64,000 nucleotides of DNA from Aestuariibaculum sp. M13 (GTDB taxonomy: Bacteria; Bacteroidota; Bacteroidia; Flavobacteriales; Flavobacteriaceae). The first letter of the stretch is position 1, and the number at the start of each line of letters is the position of its first letter. Under the pieces are notes generated by a model. It saw only the letters and a program-made list of their open reading frames with translations. It was not told where the DNA came from and searched no databases. Of the stretch, positions 1 to 9,576 are shown piece after piece. Position numbers and translations under genes: made by a program. The DNA lies in contig NZ_JANIAC010000001.1 of assembly GCF_024723255.1 (NCBI RefSeq), positions 139,548 through 203,547 of the forward strand, in the 5' to 3' direction.

Positions 1-2444
1 TAATACTGGTTGGCGTACTGATTGATTTCATTCGAGCCGTCCTGAAGTCCGTAAGCAATCATCTCACTGGCAATAAAATTTCCTAAGGCTATGGGGTTTC
101 CTGTGGTATAATCTGTATCGGTATTGGAAATATCATACCCTAATCCTGCCATCACTTCGTCCAAAATACTTTGTGATAAACTCGGATTTGGTGCATGAGC
201 AAAACGTTCGCTTAATAATCGATATGCGGCATAACTTATCGTTTTCTTTCGGGCTTCAATAAGGTTTTCGGTGGTTTTAAATCCTTCAAAATTACTATTA
301 AAACCATGCAAGTTATTCCCAATTAAGTACGTTGAGGCTTTATCGTCGTATAATGCCCAAGCATCATACAGCACCACACTGGTATGAAACAGATTTCTTG
401 CATGAACCGTAGGCCGTGCATAGTCTTTTCGGATTAATGATAGTAACGTTTCATTCCATAAGCGAGCGATGGACTGTTCCTTAAAATTCACTTCTTCATC
501 CAACAAGGTTACCGATAACACAACAGGTTCACTAATACATTTTGCATTGGACGCTGTTAAAGTTATTGTTCCTGTGCTCCCTGTTCCCCATTTTACGATA
601 ATATTACCAATGCCTGGTTCTTCTATTATTTCTCCTCCGGTCACTTTCCATGTTAAAGATATATCAGTTGTCACAGGGTAACTGTAAGACTCAATACTGG
701 TTTTATGCGTTTTAATGGTTCCGGTAATTTTAGAAGTTTCCAGATAATTACAACTCCAGGTATTTACTGTCGCATCAGGATTATAATTACAGGAATTAGG
801 GTCCATACAACCATAAGGTTTTATGCTAGGCTGAACATCGAGAATCTGATAACCATTACCTTCTCTAGCTAAAATCGTTTTGTCTGCCGGAATATTGGTA
901 TGGGTCTCCACAAGACCAGATGGCCAGGTGATTTTAAGTTCAAGAATTTCGGTATCAGATCCTAACCCAAAGTGTACTGGTTTTAAGTGCTGAGACAAAA
1001 AACCTTTTCCGCTATAATAGCGATGCAACAAACCTCTGGCTGTTTTTACAGATAATGTGGTACCAATCGCATCACGATTAGACGTCGTACCTTCAAGCTT
1101 CACTTTGAACCAATGCAAATCCTTGGCAGGCTGATTAACATCGGTAAGTTTGTTTTCATAAAAATAGGACGGTCCGTCATTATTGGTTACAAATATGTCT
1201 AAATCACCATCGTTATCATAATCAAATACAGCTTCCGTAACACTGATTGTTTCTTCACCTAATCCCACTCGGGTTGAACTGTCAACCAATCGAGACACAA
1301 AATTTTCTATAGAATTTTCATAATAGGTATTCTTATATCTCCCAGAACTACCAAATTCAAAGCCATTAACAACAAACAAATCTTCATCGCGGTCTAAATC
1401 AAAATCTGAAAAAACAACATCCCAGGCCCAGCCAGTATTATAAACCCCTAAACTTCGCCCTTTATTTACAAATGAATTGTTTCCTTGATTTTCAAAAAGT
1501 TGATTATCACCAATAGCAGTGATATACATATCGAAAGCACCATCACCATTGTAATCTCCAACAGCAATACCCATATCGTCCTTAGAGAAATCTAAACCAT
1601 AAGTAGCAGCTTCTTCTGTAAAACCTAAGCCCTTGTTGTTAATGTATAAGTCATTAGATTCAGTAGCATAATCATTAGCGACATATAAATCCATCCAACC
1701 ATCTCCATTAAAGTCAAAAGGTACACTTTGGTATGAATGTTTATTAACTAAAACGCCCTGAATAATACTCGTTACATTAGTAAACGTTCCATCTCCATTA
1801 TTTTTAAAAAGTCGATTCCCTTCATCTTCTGATCCCCAATCGGAAATATAAATATCAAGAAATCCATCGTTATTGTAATCAAACCAGGTTGCCCCTGTAT
1901 TAACATTCTGATTGTATTTTTTAAAACCAGCTTCCTGAGTAACTTCTTTAAAAGTACCATCTCCCTCATTATGAAAAAGCTGAACTTTGAAAATATGTGT
2001 AAAAAATATGTCCGGGTAACCATCATTATCATAATCGCCCCAAAAAGCACCATATTTAAATCCGTTTAAAGCATCGGTATAATCACTGGCTTCATCGACA
2101 GGAAATAAATTAACCAAGCCTGTAGTATTGGTTATATCTGTAAATGTACCATCGTTATTGTTACGAAATAGCTTACTGTGTGTATTTGAGCTACCTGTAA
2201 CATCCTGAGCTTTCGCTACTACAAAAATATCCAGATCGCCATCGGCATCGTAATCGGCCAAGGCTGTTCCATTGTTTTGGGTGGCAGTACCCAATCCGGC
2301 GTAGTTTTCTATACGCTCAAAAGTTTGTGCGTTTAAGTTAGTTAAGAAACTAAAAACAATACAAATACTTAAACAGACATGACATTTAGTAGTTAACAGT
2401 TTTAGTTTCTGAGCCTTTAATTTCGATATCAATACCTCCATCAT
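1..2444 (-). CDS. FG-GAP/VCBS repeat protein with UnbV/ASPIC domain and haloperoxidase-like C-terminal region (3' partial)
   Basis: Open to the window edge, so the C-terminus is missing. Starting from the tandem ATG codons at 2444/2441, the frame gives a basic N-region, then a hydrophobic segment ending in NLNAQ, which is a plausible signal peptide. The body has many DYDxDGDLD-type calcium-binding FG-GAP/VCBS blades (DYDADGDLDIFV, DYDNDGYPDIFF, DYNGDGAFDMYI). An ASPIC/UnbV segment follows (HFGLGSDTE, then ITWPSGLVE). The last part contains ARPTVHARNLFHTSVVLYDAWALYDD, in pieces typical of DUF6851/vanadium-haloperoxidase-like secreted proteins. The start overlaps the DUF2264 gene by 59 bases. 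No ATG closer to the signal peptide is in frame: the ATG right after the upstream stop runs into a stop after 11 codons. As last gene of the locus it is probably an exported accessory protein; its enzymatic role is unknown. Confidence 0.75.
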   Translation of the reverse strand, partial: MMEVLISKLKAQKLKLLTTKCHVCLSICIVFSFLTNLNAQTFERIENYAGLGTATQNNGTALADYDADGDLDIFVVAKAQDVTGSSNTHSKLFRNNNDGTFTDITNTTGLVNLFPVDEASDYTDALNGFKYGAFWGDYDNDGYPDIFFTHIFKVQLFHNEGDGTFKEVTQEAGFKKYNQNVNTGATWFDYNNDGFLDIYISDWGSEDEGNRLFKNNGDGTFTNVTSIIQGVLVNKHSYQSVPFDFNGDGWMDLYVANDYATESNDLYINNKGLGFTEEAATYGLDFSKDDMGIAVGDYNGDGAFDMYITAIGDNQLFENQGNNSFVNKGRSLGVYNTGWAWDVVFSDFDLDRDEDLFVVNGFEFGSSGRYKNTYYENSIENFVSRLVDSSTRVGLGEETISVTEAVFDYDNDGDLDIFVTNNDGPSYFYENKLTDVNQPAKDLHWFKVKLEGTTSNRDAIGTTLSVKTARGLLHRYYSGKGFLSQHLKPVHFGLGSDTEILELKITWPSGLVETHTNIPADKTILAREGNGYQILDVQPSIKPYGCMDPNSCNYNPDATVNTWSCNYLETSKITGTIKTHKTSIESYSYPVTTDISLTWKVTGGEIIEEPGIGNIIVKWGTGSTGTITLTASNAKCISEPVVLSVTLLDEEVNFKEQSIARLWNETLLSLIRKDYARPTVHARNLFHTSVVLYDAWALYDDKASTYLIGNNLHGFNSNFEGFKTTENLIEARKKTISYAAYRLLSERFAHAPNPSLSQSILDEVMAGLGYDISNTDTDYTTGNPIALGNFIASEMIAYGLQDGSNEINQYANQY

Positions 2445-4416
2445 CTAAAAGCTTAATATTCTTAATTGGTATTAGTTGGTTGGTTGTCCATTTATGGCCG
2501 GACTTTTTCCAGAGCATCAAGGTAATATAAATTTTCGATTTAAGTGTATTAGATACACTTTCATTTTTTTCAACATTTATAACTTTACTATATTCACTTT
2601 CAGGATGTAAGTCTTTAGTTTCAATAACCTCAGTTTTATCCCATCCCATTATTGGAATCATAGCCAATTTATATCTTCCATTATCAATTATGGTAGCTTC
2701 ATAGCCTTTTACTTTTTTCTTTTTAACTATGATTTCTGATTCCAATTGCGGCAAAGCATAATGCCCCAAACGCATAGAGATAGGCTTATCACTTTCATTT
2801 CTATCTACCCTTAAAATACCATTGGCTAAAGGAATATCGGCTAAACTAAATTTAATTTTCTCGTCGGTTTCTAATACCACATCCCGATAATATACGCCAT
2901 TTTTAAACTTTTTAAAATTGTATAAACGGAAGGCTTCCCAATCGTTATTCTTATTTTTTATCACATAATTCATGGCCACTTCACCATGTTCCCCATCGGC
3001 TTGCCAAGGGAAATCACTGTTATAAGACAGTCTATTGTAATTTTCGGTAGATCGGAATTTCTGCCAGTCGTCCTTTACCTTTTCATGACACCAGGCACGT
3101 ATTTCGGAAGTACCACTATTTGGGTAATCGGTAATTAATATCTCTGAAGCTTCCTGAAATGTATTGTAAACTTTATCCTTTTTGAAGGTCTCATCCCATG
3201 CGCCATTATTCTCAGTCGCTGTCCAAAACGGATTGTCATCCGGCACTAACAATCCTAAAAAGGCTTTCCCCATCCAATACACACTGCCACGACAACTATA
3301 ATTTTGTACCGCAGGTTCAAAGGCACCATAAAAACCAAGTGTTGGCACTCGATCTTTCATAAAATCGGGATGCGTAAAAAACTGCTTAATAACCCCAGAC
3401 GAAATACGACGCATCCAGCCAAAATTAATATCTTGTTTATCATCTTCTAATCCCATCAATGGAAACGGAATAATAGATCCAATACGGTAACTAATGCTCC
3501 TTCCATACATAATCATTTTACCATCTTCACTAAACAGATATGGATAATTATTTTTTAAATCTTTAAAGTTATTAATGAATTTTGAGGCTATTTCCGGGTA
3601 ATATTGTTTTCCAACATATTCTGACCAAATCATACCATACATTTGAAACGCCCACATGCTGTAATAATCGTATGCCGGGCTATCGTTATACCAGCCTTGC
3701 CCGCGATAATGCGTCAAGGATTTTTCCAGATATTCTACCAATAAATCTTCGTTAACCTCGTAGCCTTGCTCCTTAAAAAAACTCAATACAAAAATGTTAA
3801 AAAACTTCCAGTTAGAATCTACCGTAGGTCCATCACCATAACTTAACATGATACTCGCCAAATTATCTTTAGTCTCTTGTGTTAACGGTTCCCAAAGCAC
3901 ATCCGGACTGATAAGCATCGATAATGCCAAAGCTCCAAATTCTACCAGATTCTGACTTGCCCCTCCATTTTTTGGTCTAGGTACAATATAGGATTCGCTG
4001 TTCACATCTGTTAATTTACCGATTTGATAACGGTAGTAATCTGCAACATTTATGTTGTTAACCTTTAAATCGGGATTATCCTTAAGCAATGGTGCTGCTA
4101 CAAATAAAGTTCTGCATAACCCTTCCAGTTTTTCGGTTGGTACACGACTTTCATTATGAGGATAACTTTTTCCCGGTTGCTTTGGAAACTTCATCGGGTC
4201 ATCCAAAGTTTGGATATAACTAAATGCACCTTCAAGCAAGTACAAAGCAGCATCTTTCCAGTGCTGCTTTGTCATTCCTGTGTACGGACTTAGATTATAA
4301 TCGGGGTTTTCTATCTCAAAAACATTGTTAGTGGTTTGTGAAAATCCTACAAAACTACCCAATGCAAAAAACATAAAAACCCACGATAAAGACTTTATAA
4401 AACTCATATTATTCAA
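2386..4416 (-). CDS. DUF2264 family secreted protein, candidate glycan-active enzyme
   Basis: 676 aa with an N-terminal signal peptide (hydrophobic stretch ending GFSQ near residue 27). The sequence matches the DUF2264 architecture: an alpha/alpha-toroid-like N-terminal part (LSPYTGMTKQHW, then NLVEFGALALSMLISP) and a beta-rich C-terminal part. DUF2264 proteins are frequent in polysaccharide utilization loci. From memory the family overlaps GH154, with beta-glucuronidase activity in arabinogalactan breakdown, but I cannot verify this. Its start overlaps the stop of the upstream GH43 gene by 8 bases, so the two are probably translationally coupled. In context it would act on glucuronate-bearing side chains in the periplasm or at the surface. 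The family call is fairly safe; the activity is inferred. Confidence 0.8.
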   Translation of the reverse strand: MNNMSFIKSLSWVFMFFALGSFVGFSQTTNNVFEIENPDYNLSPYTGMTKQHWKDAALYLLEGAFSYIQTLDDPMKFPKQPGKSYPHNESRVPTEKLEGLCRTLFVAAPLLKDNPDLKVNNINVADYYRYQIGKLTDVNSESYIVPRPKNGGASQNLVEFGALALSMLISPDVLWEPLTQETKDNLASIMLSYGDGPTVDSNWKFFNIFVLSFFKEQGYEVNEDLLVEYLEKSLTHYRGQGWYNDSPAYDYYSMWAFQMYGMIWSEYVGKQYYPEIASKFINNFKDLKNNYPYLFSEDGKMIMYGRSISYRIGSIIPFPLMGLEDDKQDINFGWMRRISSGVIKQFFTHPDFMKDRVPTLGFYGAFEPAVQNYSCRGSVYWMGKAFLGLLVPDDNPFWTATENNGAWDETFKKDKVYNTFQEASEILITDYPNSGTSEIRAWCHEKVKDDWQKFRSTENYNRLSYNSDFPWQADGEHGEVAMNYVIKNKNNDWEAFRLYNFKKFKNGVYYRDVVLETDEKIKFSLADIPLANGILRVDRNESDKPISMRLGHYALPQLESEIIVKKKKVKGYEATIIDNGRYKLAMIPIMGWDKTEVIETKDLHPESEYSKVINVEKNESVSNTLKSKIYITLMLWKKSGHKWTTNQLIPIKNIKLLDDGGIDIEIKGSETKTVNY

Positions 4417-5422
4417 CTAAATACTCTTTTTTTACAATTAGTTTTTCCCATGTTAAATCCACTTCAAACAAATGTGGAATTCTAACCGTTCTGTCATTTA
4501 CTTTTTTATGACTATGCGCAGACATTAAGGTTTTTCCTTCGAAAGTTTTAAACAACATACCATGCCCAAAATTAGGTGGTGTAATCGGGTCTTTTTCCTG
4601 AATCCAAGGCCCATCAAGCGTCCCGCTTTCTGAATAGGCTACGCCCTGTGTGTATACATCATAGATCCAGCTGGTCCAAATCATCCCTAAACGACCTGTG
4701 CCCGTTTTAAATAAATAAGGACCATCGGTAACTTTATTCGGCTTGTCATTACCGTATTCATCTTTTTCCCGACTCCATGGCGAATCGCTGGCTTTAAATA
4801 ATAATTGCCCTTCTCCAATCGAACCACTTAAATCAGGTTTTAATTCAATTTTTTCCATGGTACCATTCCCATTTTGTAACCACTCGTAACAATACACCAT
4901 ATATGGTTTTCCATTAGTATCTACCCAAAAAGTACCATCTAAAGTTGGTTTATTGGCTGGCAAATAAATATCATCTGCCATAGGAACGTAAGGTCCTTCG
5001 GGTTTATCGCTAACAAGAATATGGCTGGCGCGACGTTCAATTACATTTCCAGCTACAGTATCAATTTTAACATCTCGGTTGGTGAACGTTGCGAAATAGT
5101 AATATTTGTTTTTATACTGATGAAGTTCTGCTGCCCAAATCATGGGATTTGACCCCATCCATGAATCCGGGTTGGTCTTAGCCACGTGGTACGGACCTTC
5201 CCAGAATTTTAAATCTTTACTCTTCCATAACAGACCTCCCGTTCCGGTCATGTAATAGGTTTGAGACCCTTTATCAGCTAGAATCGCCGGATCGCTCAAA
5301 CGAATACTTTTTAAAGGAATATTATGCTTTACTTCTCTTTGAGCAAAAACGTTTAAACAGACGAAAAGACAAACCACTGTTATAGTGAAACCAGTCTTTT
5401 TAAAATTCAAATTTAGCAACAT
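4409..5422 (-). CDS. GH43-family beta-propeller glycosidase
   Basis: 337 aa with a signal peptide ending near NVFAQ (about residue 28). The GH43 five-bladed propeller pattern is visible: the catalytic base position in LSDPAIL (Asp44), then NPMIWAAEL, the pKa-modulating Asp in LDGTFWVD (Asp162), and VTDGPYLF where the general acid is expected. That last motif has Asp233 where most GH43 enzymes have Glu (EGP/EAP). The family includes arabinofuranosidases, galactanases and galactofuranosidases, and some subfamilies vary at these residues, so specificity is uncertain. Only 3 bases separate it from the GH27 gene upstream and it overlaps the DUF2264 gene downstream, so it lies within one operon. 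Confidence 0.85.
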   Translation of the reverse strand: MLLNLNFKKTGFTITVVCLFVCLNVFAQREVKHNIPLKSIRLSDPAILADKGSQTYYMTGTGGLLWKSKDLKFWEGPYHVAKTNPDSWMGSNPMIWAAELHQYKNKYYYFATFTNRDVKIDTVAGNVIERRASHILVSDKPEGPYVPMADDIYLPANKPTLDGTFWVDTNGKPYMVYCYEWLQNGNGTMEKIELKPDLSGSIGEGQLLFKASDSPWSREKDEYGNDKPNKVTDGPYLFKTGTGRLGMIWTSWIYDVYTQGVAYSESGTLDGPWIQEKDPITPPNFGHGMLFKTFEGKTLMSAHSHKKVNDRTVRIPHLFEVDLTWEKLIVKKEYLVE

Positions 5423-5425
5423 GTT

Positions 5426-7267
5426 TTATTTAGCTTTTGAAATTCGATACAATCCAGCGCCATGGTAATTAATGGTCGGTGCAAAATCTAAACCTGAATA
5501 GGTTCCCAAATCTTTATGATTCCATAAATCTCTGATTGTACACTCTCCATTAAAACCCAGAGCTTCCAAATCAACAGGAATCGCCGTTGGATCTTCATTC
5601 ATAATTTTGGGATCCTCAGTTGAAATCATAAACTCTACGGTTGATCCTGATTTGTCATTCGTTCCAACAATATCTAAACCTCCAAAAGCCGTAAATCGTT
5701 TACTGTTTTCAGGAAGTTTGTAGTGAATTATAGATTGAGAATGTGTCCCGATGCCGTTGTCATAAATTGTTCCTTTAACATTCAATTGACCTCCAGATAC
5801 ACTTTTATTGACACCTATGGTTCCCCAACCCGCAAAGCCTTCTTCCCAAGTTAAATCGGTTAGTTTTACCTTATCTCCATTGTCTAAATGAATGGTTGGG
5901 TTAATCCAGTTGGCATGATCCCACGAATACCCGTCGCCGCCATCATTTACAATTAAATATAAATCGGTACTTCCTTCCGGGAGTTCGACATCAATATCTT
6001 CACCAAAACCATCGGTTAAATGCGACACGGTTCCACTTCTGTACAACAAACTTTTTGTTGACACAAACCCGTCTCCCGCACTATTAAAAACCGCTACAAA
6101 CTTATCATCACTATCCGGATCATCGGCTGTCCATCCAATTATATCATCCTCATCAAACCATTGCTTGTTGTTTATTGATTTACTGTGAACTTCCAGCACT
6201 TCTTTATTGGTTAGCAGCATGTTTGTAAATTCATCGTTATCCGGCAGATTACCACCAAACATTAAAGGTGATTTGAACATGGTCCATAAGGTCATTAAAG
6301 TGTACTGTTCGTCTTTAGTAAATTTAGTATAACGGTTTGTTGCGCGTTCGCCACGAATAAATTTCCCCATGGGTAACATATCGGCATCTGGCCAGGCTCC
6401 GGGTGAAATATAAGGTGCCCATTCGGCACATTTTTCAAAAGAATAATTTAACTGTGCCCAGTTATCCCAGAAATCATCAATGGTACGCCACATATTGGCA
6501 TTTGCTGTAGCATGTTCGTGTTCATCGACAGGTGTTGCACCCGGCGACATACTTAAAACAATTGGTCTTCCTGTTTGGTCGATGGCTTTCCGAATCATCT
6601 CAATTTCATCAGTGTGATACGGACGTGATAAATCGTCCACCTTTACAAAATCCAGTCCCCAGGAAGCATACATATCGAAGATAGAATTATAATACTCCTG
6701 TGCCCCGGGTTTATCTTTTACAACTGTATAATTGTCCTGTAACCAAGTACATTCATATTCAGTTGAATAAATTTGATCGGCTGTAATACCGGTTCCTTTA
6801 ACAGGCATTTTATTGAACACCGCTTCCTTTGGTACGCCTCGCATAATATGGATTCCGAATTTTAACCCTAAACTATGAATATAATCGGCCAAAGGTTTAA
6901 AACCTGCTCCATTTACTGAGGACGGAAAACGTTTTATTGAGGGCATATATCGGCCATATTCGTCGATAATAAAATCGGTTTGATCATATTTATTATAGTG
7001 CCCTGATGTCTGGTTATCGGCATACCAACGAATATCAACCACAACATATTCCCAACCATAATCTTTAAGATGTTTAGCCATATAATCGGCATTGGCTTTT
7101 ACCTCATCTTCAACCACCGAAGGCCCGAAACAATCCCAACTGTTCCAACCCATTGGAGGGGTTAAAGCCCAGAATTTAAAATCGGTTTGTTTCTGCTGCT
7201 TACTGGTTCCGCAAGCTACTAGTAATATAGTAATAGCGAATACCTTGAATACGTTAATTAATTTCAT
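5426..7267 (-). CDS. GH27 lipoprotein with C-terminal NPCBM domain, probable beta-L-arabinopyranosidase or alpha-galactosidase
   Basis: 613 aa lipoprotein (lipobox ILLVAC, Cys19). The GH27 signature is PPMGWNSWDCFG (residues 37-48). The nucleophile is Asp211 in FVKVDD, and the acid/base is in MWRTIDDFWDNW (about Asp265). The residue pair that in alpha-galactosidases reads Asp-Asp (IDDGW) is Asp78-Ile79 here (VVVDIRWY). Ile at this position was reported for a Streptomyces GH27 beta-L-arabinopyranosidase, where it blocks the galactose 6-hydroxymethyl group; this is recalled, not checked. The C-terminal ~140 residues (FAGWGTIGVNKSV, IGTHSQSIIHY) match NPCBM/NEW2 carbohydrate-binding modules. It would remove terminal L-Arap or alpha-Gal from arabinogalactan side chains at the outer membrane or periplasm. 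Confidence 0.88.
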   Translation of the reverse strand: MKLINVFKVFAITILLVACGTSKQQKQTDFKFWALTPPMGWNSWDCFGPSVVEDEVKANADYMAKHLKDYGWEYVVVDIRWYADNQTSGHYNKYDQTDFIIDEYGRYMPSIKRFPSSVNGAGFKPLADYIHSLGLKFGIHIMRGVPKEAVFNKMPVKGTGITADQIYSTEYECTWLQDNYTVVKDKPGAQEYYNSIFDMYASWGLDFVKVDDLSRPYHTDEIEMIRKAIDQTGRPIVLSMSPGATPVDEHEHATANANMWRTIDDFWDNWAQLNYSFEKCAEWAPYISPGAWPDADMLPMGKFIRGERATNRYTKFTKDEQYTLMTLWTMFKSPLMFGGNLPDNDEFTNMLLTNKEVLEVHSKSINNKQWFDEDDIIGWTADDPDSDDKFVAVFNSAGDGFVSTKSLLYRSGTVSHLTDGFGEDIDVELPEGSTDLYLIVNDGGDGYSWDHANWINPTIHLDNGDKVKLTDLTWEEGFAGWGTIGVNKSVSGGQLNVKGTIYDNGIGTHSQSIIHYKLPENSKRFTAFGGLDIVGTNDKSGSTVEFMISTEDPKIMNEDPTAIPVDLEALGFNGECTIRDLWNHKDLGTYSGLDFAPTINYHGAGLYRISKAK

Positions 7268-7302
7268 GTGTCAATATTTATTGTTTTTTAATGGTCACAT
7301 GG

Positions 7303-7353
7303 AACACCCAAATTAACATGCTGCAGTGTGATTAAATTTTAATAATGGGTGTT
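7303..7353 (-). other. Intergenic hairpin before the GH27 gene
   Basis: AACACCCA (7303-7310) is complementary to TGGGTGTT (7346-7353), with an AT-rich loop of 35 bases. It lies in the 113-bp gap between a GH43 gene and the GH27 gene. No clear T-run follows on the minus strand, so it may be an RNA processing or stability element rather than a terminator. Confidence 0.4.
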
Positions 7354-7380
7354 TCATTTTAGTTGTTTAGTTTATATCGC

Positions 7381-8385
7381 TTAATTGCTTACGCCTTTTG
7401 TCGTCATGACCACCGGTTTAATAGTACCGTCTTTTTTATATTCCAGTTTATCAATACATATTGAACGGCTGAAACTTCCGCCATCGGTTTGAATCCCGCC
7501 GTTGTGATAAATAAAATACGATTCACCCTTAAAATCAATAATGGCCTGATGGTTGGTATTGCTATTCCCGGCAATTTCATTAATCACTTCTTTATATTGA
7601 TATGGGCCTTCAGGTTTATCACTTATGGCATAAGCGATACGCTCCGGAAACCCAACAGCAAAAGACAATAGATACTTGCCATTTCTTTTCTGAATCCATG
7701 GCGCTTCGGTGAATGGGAAATCCATGTCGCCTTGAATATCCACCATTTTAATTCCAAAATCTTTATCGTATGAAATCATATCTTCATTCAACTTGGCAAC
7801 CCAACAGGCCCCGTTGCCCCAGTAAATCCATGCTTGTCCATCATCATCAATAAACACCGTAGGGTCAATAGTTCTCCAGCTGTGTGTTTTTCCAAAGCTG
7901 TCTTCGTTAGTAAACAGAGCTTTTCCTAAAGCATCTTTAAAAGGGCCTTCCGGTCTATCGGAAACAGCTACCCCAATACCCGTTGTTTGAGAACTCGTAT
8001 ACCAATAAAATTTACCATTACGTTCTATCACCTGACTTGCCCAGGCCGCATTTTGCTCGCCCCAGGAAAAATCTGATGCTTTCAATGGCGTTTTATACTC
8101 CCAGAAATGTTTCATATCGGTAGTTGCAAATACACACCAGTTTAAAATATTATACCGTGTTTGACCGCCTTTAAAATCTTCTCCCGTATAAATAAAAAGT
8201 GTGTCGTTGTGTACCAAAGCCGCTGCATCAGCAGTATATTTATGAGTTACCACTGGGTTGCCGTTGGCTTCCCATTTATACACGACACTACTACTTTTCA
8301 ACTGTTCAGATTCCTGAGCAAATGTGTTTTGTAATAAACCAATTGTTCCTAATGTTGATACTAAAATGCTATTTATTAATTTCAT
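7381..8385 (-). CDS. GH43-family secreted glycosidase
   Basis: 334 aa with a signal peptide ending NTFAQ (about residue 23). GH43 landmarks are Asp in TADAAALV, AAWASQVIERNGKFYWY, the modulator Asp in TIDPTVFIDDDGQ, and the general-acid Glu in FTEAPWIQKRNGKYLL, followed by NTNHQAII and a conserved tail around CIDKLEYKKDGTIKPV. All three catalytic positions look intact. Arabinofuranosidase, arabinanase or galactofuranosidase are all possible for this subtype. Its ATG overlaps the stop of the upstream GH43-like gene in an ATGA junction, indicating translational coupling. A 113-bp gap with a hairpin separates it from GH27 downstream. Confidence 0.87.
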   Translation of the reverse strand: MKLINSILVSTLGTIGLLQNTFAQESEQLKSSSVVYKWEANGNPVVTHKYTADAAALVHNDTLFIYTGEDFKGGQTRYNILNWCVFATTDMKHFWEYKTPLKASDFSWGEQNAAWASQVIERNGKFYWYTSSQTTGIGVAVSDRPEGPFKDALGKALFTNEDSFGKTHSWRTIDPTVFIDDDGQAWIYWGNGACWVAKLNEDMISYDKDFGIKMVDIQGDMDFPFTEAPWIQKRNGKYLLSFAVGFPERIAYAISDKPEGPYQYKEVINEIAGNSNTNHQAIIDFKGESYFIYHNGGIQTDGGSFSRSICIDKLEYKKDGTIKPVVMTTKGVSN

Positions 8386-9452
8386 TTTTCAAAAGTTAAA
8401 TTATAATTCCAATGTTTAGCTAACTGAACTGCTTCCTTCTTAGATAAATGAATTACAGCGCCATGTTTAGGCGATGAAAAATTAGTTGTTTTCATTGCCC
8501 CTTCATTAAAATGACCTAAATCCTTAAAGTTTTTAAAATCTGATGTTTCTACAAATCCGAAATTATGCGGATTGATACTATAAATATCGTACATCAACAC
8601 CCAAGTGTCTTTATCAAAACGCTTCCAAACATTTGGGGCTTCACAAGAACCCGGTTCCTTATCAACCCATTCCGGATTGTATTCATAGCCTGAATTAATC
8701 TCGTTAGAAAAAGCCATTTTTACACCAATATGGCGTTCCTGAGCTACGTAAGTCATGCAATAACGTCCGTCTGACATTCGAGAAATATCAGCATCTAAAA
8801 TTTGAATGGTTTCATCAGGATATTCAAATAACGGTATTGGTTCGGTGATTAATTTGGTAAAATCTTCATTAGCATAGGCATAATACAATTTCGTTAACCC
8901 ATGCCCCATTCGCATGGTAAAATATACCATCATTTTTTTTTCCTTAGGATCATAAATACTTTGAGGCGCCCAGGCACAGCCAATATTTTCAAAGCCTTCA
9001 AAATGTTCATTAAATAGGAAGTTACTGTGCGTCCAATGGATTAAATCGTAGGATTTCATCAAAACAAAGCCTCGGTTATTACCCCAATCAAATTGCTCCC
9101 CGGGACGCTCCCATTGGGTATTTCGGATCCCTTTTTCTTTTCCGAAAATATGTAAATCGGTCATGACTACATAAAACGCTCCATCGGGACCTCTTGATAT
9201 ATGCGGATCGCGAATACCTTTCTGGCTGGAAATAGTATCGCCTGCAACAATGGCTTTTCCTTTATTTATATCTGTAAACGTATAACCATCAGCACTTAAA
9301 GCCATATGTAAACTATGGTCATCGTCTTTAAAATAGGTCATCAAATAAGCACTAAAATCTTCTTCTTTTATCGAGTTTTTAGAGGTTTTGCAACCGAAAA
9401 GCCCAAATATCGCCACTAAAAATAAAGTTAATATGTGTTTATAAAATTTCAT
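8382..9452 (-). CDS. GH43-like beta-propeller lipoprotein
   Basis: I prefer the ATG at 9452 because it gives MKFYKHILTLFLVAIFGLFGC, a compact lipoprotein signal; an ATG at 9479 adds nine residues without one. The propeller shows IRDPHISRGPDGAFYVVMTD in parts (Asp base), the WAPQSIYDP blade, DADISRM and the Glu of SCEAPNVW. This resembles the N-terminal half of the neighbouring double-propeller protein, including the closing SPKHGAVIHLSKKEA, suggesting duplication. It probably acts on arabinose or galactose residues at the cell surface; the exact substrate is unknown. Confidence 0.8.
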   Translation of the reverse strand: MKFYKHILTLFLVAIFGLFGCKTSKNSIKEEDFSAYLMTYFKDDDHSLHMALSADGYTFTDINKGKAIVAGDTISSQKGIRDPHISRGPDGAFYVVMTDLHIFGKEKGIRNTQWERPGEQFDWGNNRGFVLMKSYDLIHWTHSNFLFNEHFEGFENIGCAWAPQSIYDPKEKKMMVYFTMRMGHGLTKLYYAYANEDFTKLITEPIPLFEYPDETIQILDADISRMSDGRYCMTYVAQERHIGVKMAFSNEINSGYEYNPEWVDKEPGSCEAPNVWKRFDKDTWVLMYDIYSINPHNFGFVETSDFKNFKDLGHFNEGAMKTTNFSSPKHGAVIHLSKKEAVQLAKHWNYNLTFEK

Positions 9453-9514
9453 ATGCCAATTTGCTGTTATGTTATTCATTATCTAAGCATCATTCCTTTT
9501 TTTAGAACAAAACT

Positions 9515-9562
9515 CCACTTCATCTTAACTTGTTAAGTGGGAATCTGAAACAAGTTCAGATT
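9515..9562 (-). other. Two adjacent hairpins between GH43 genes
   Basis: AATCTGAA (9542-9549) pairs with TTCAGATT (9555-9562) around a 5-base loop. CCACTT (9515-9520) pairs with AAGTGG (9535-9540). On the minus strand they follow the double-GH43 gene and precede the next GH43-like gene. They could be a processing site or a partial terminator inside the operon. Confidence 0.4.
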
Positions 9563-9576
9563 GACAAATTTCAGGT

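Noticed and set aside
1772-2053. 93-aa minus-strand frame within the FG-GAP gene
   Set aside because: Out-of-frame reading of repetitive FG-GAP coding sequence.
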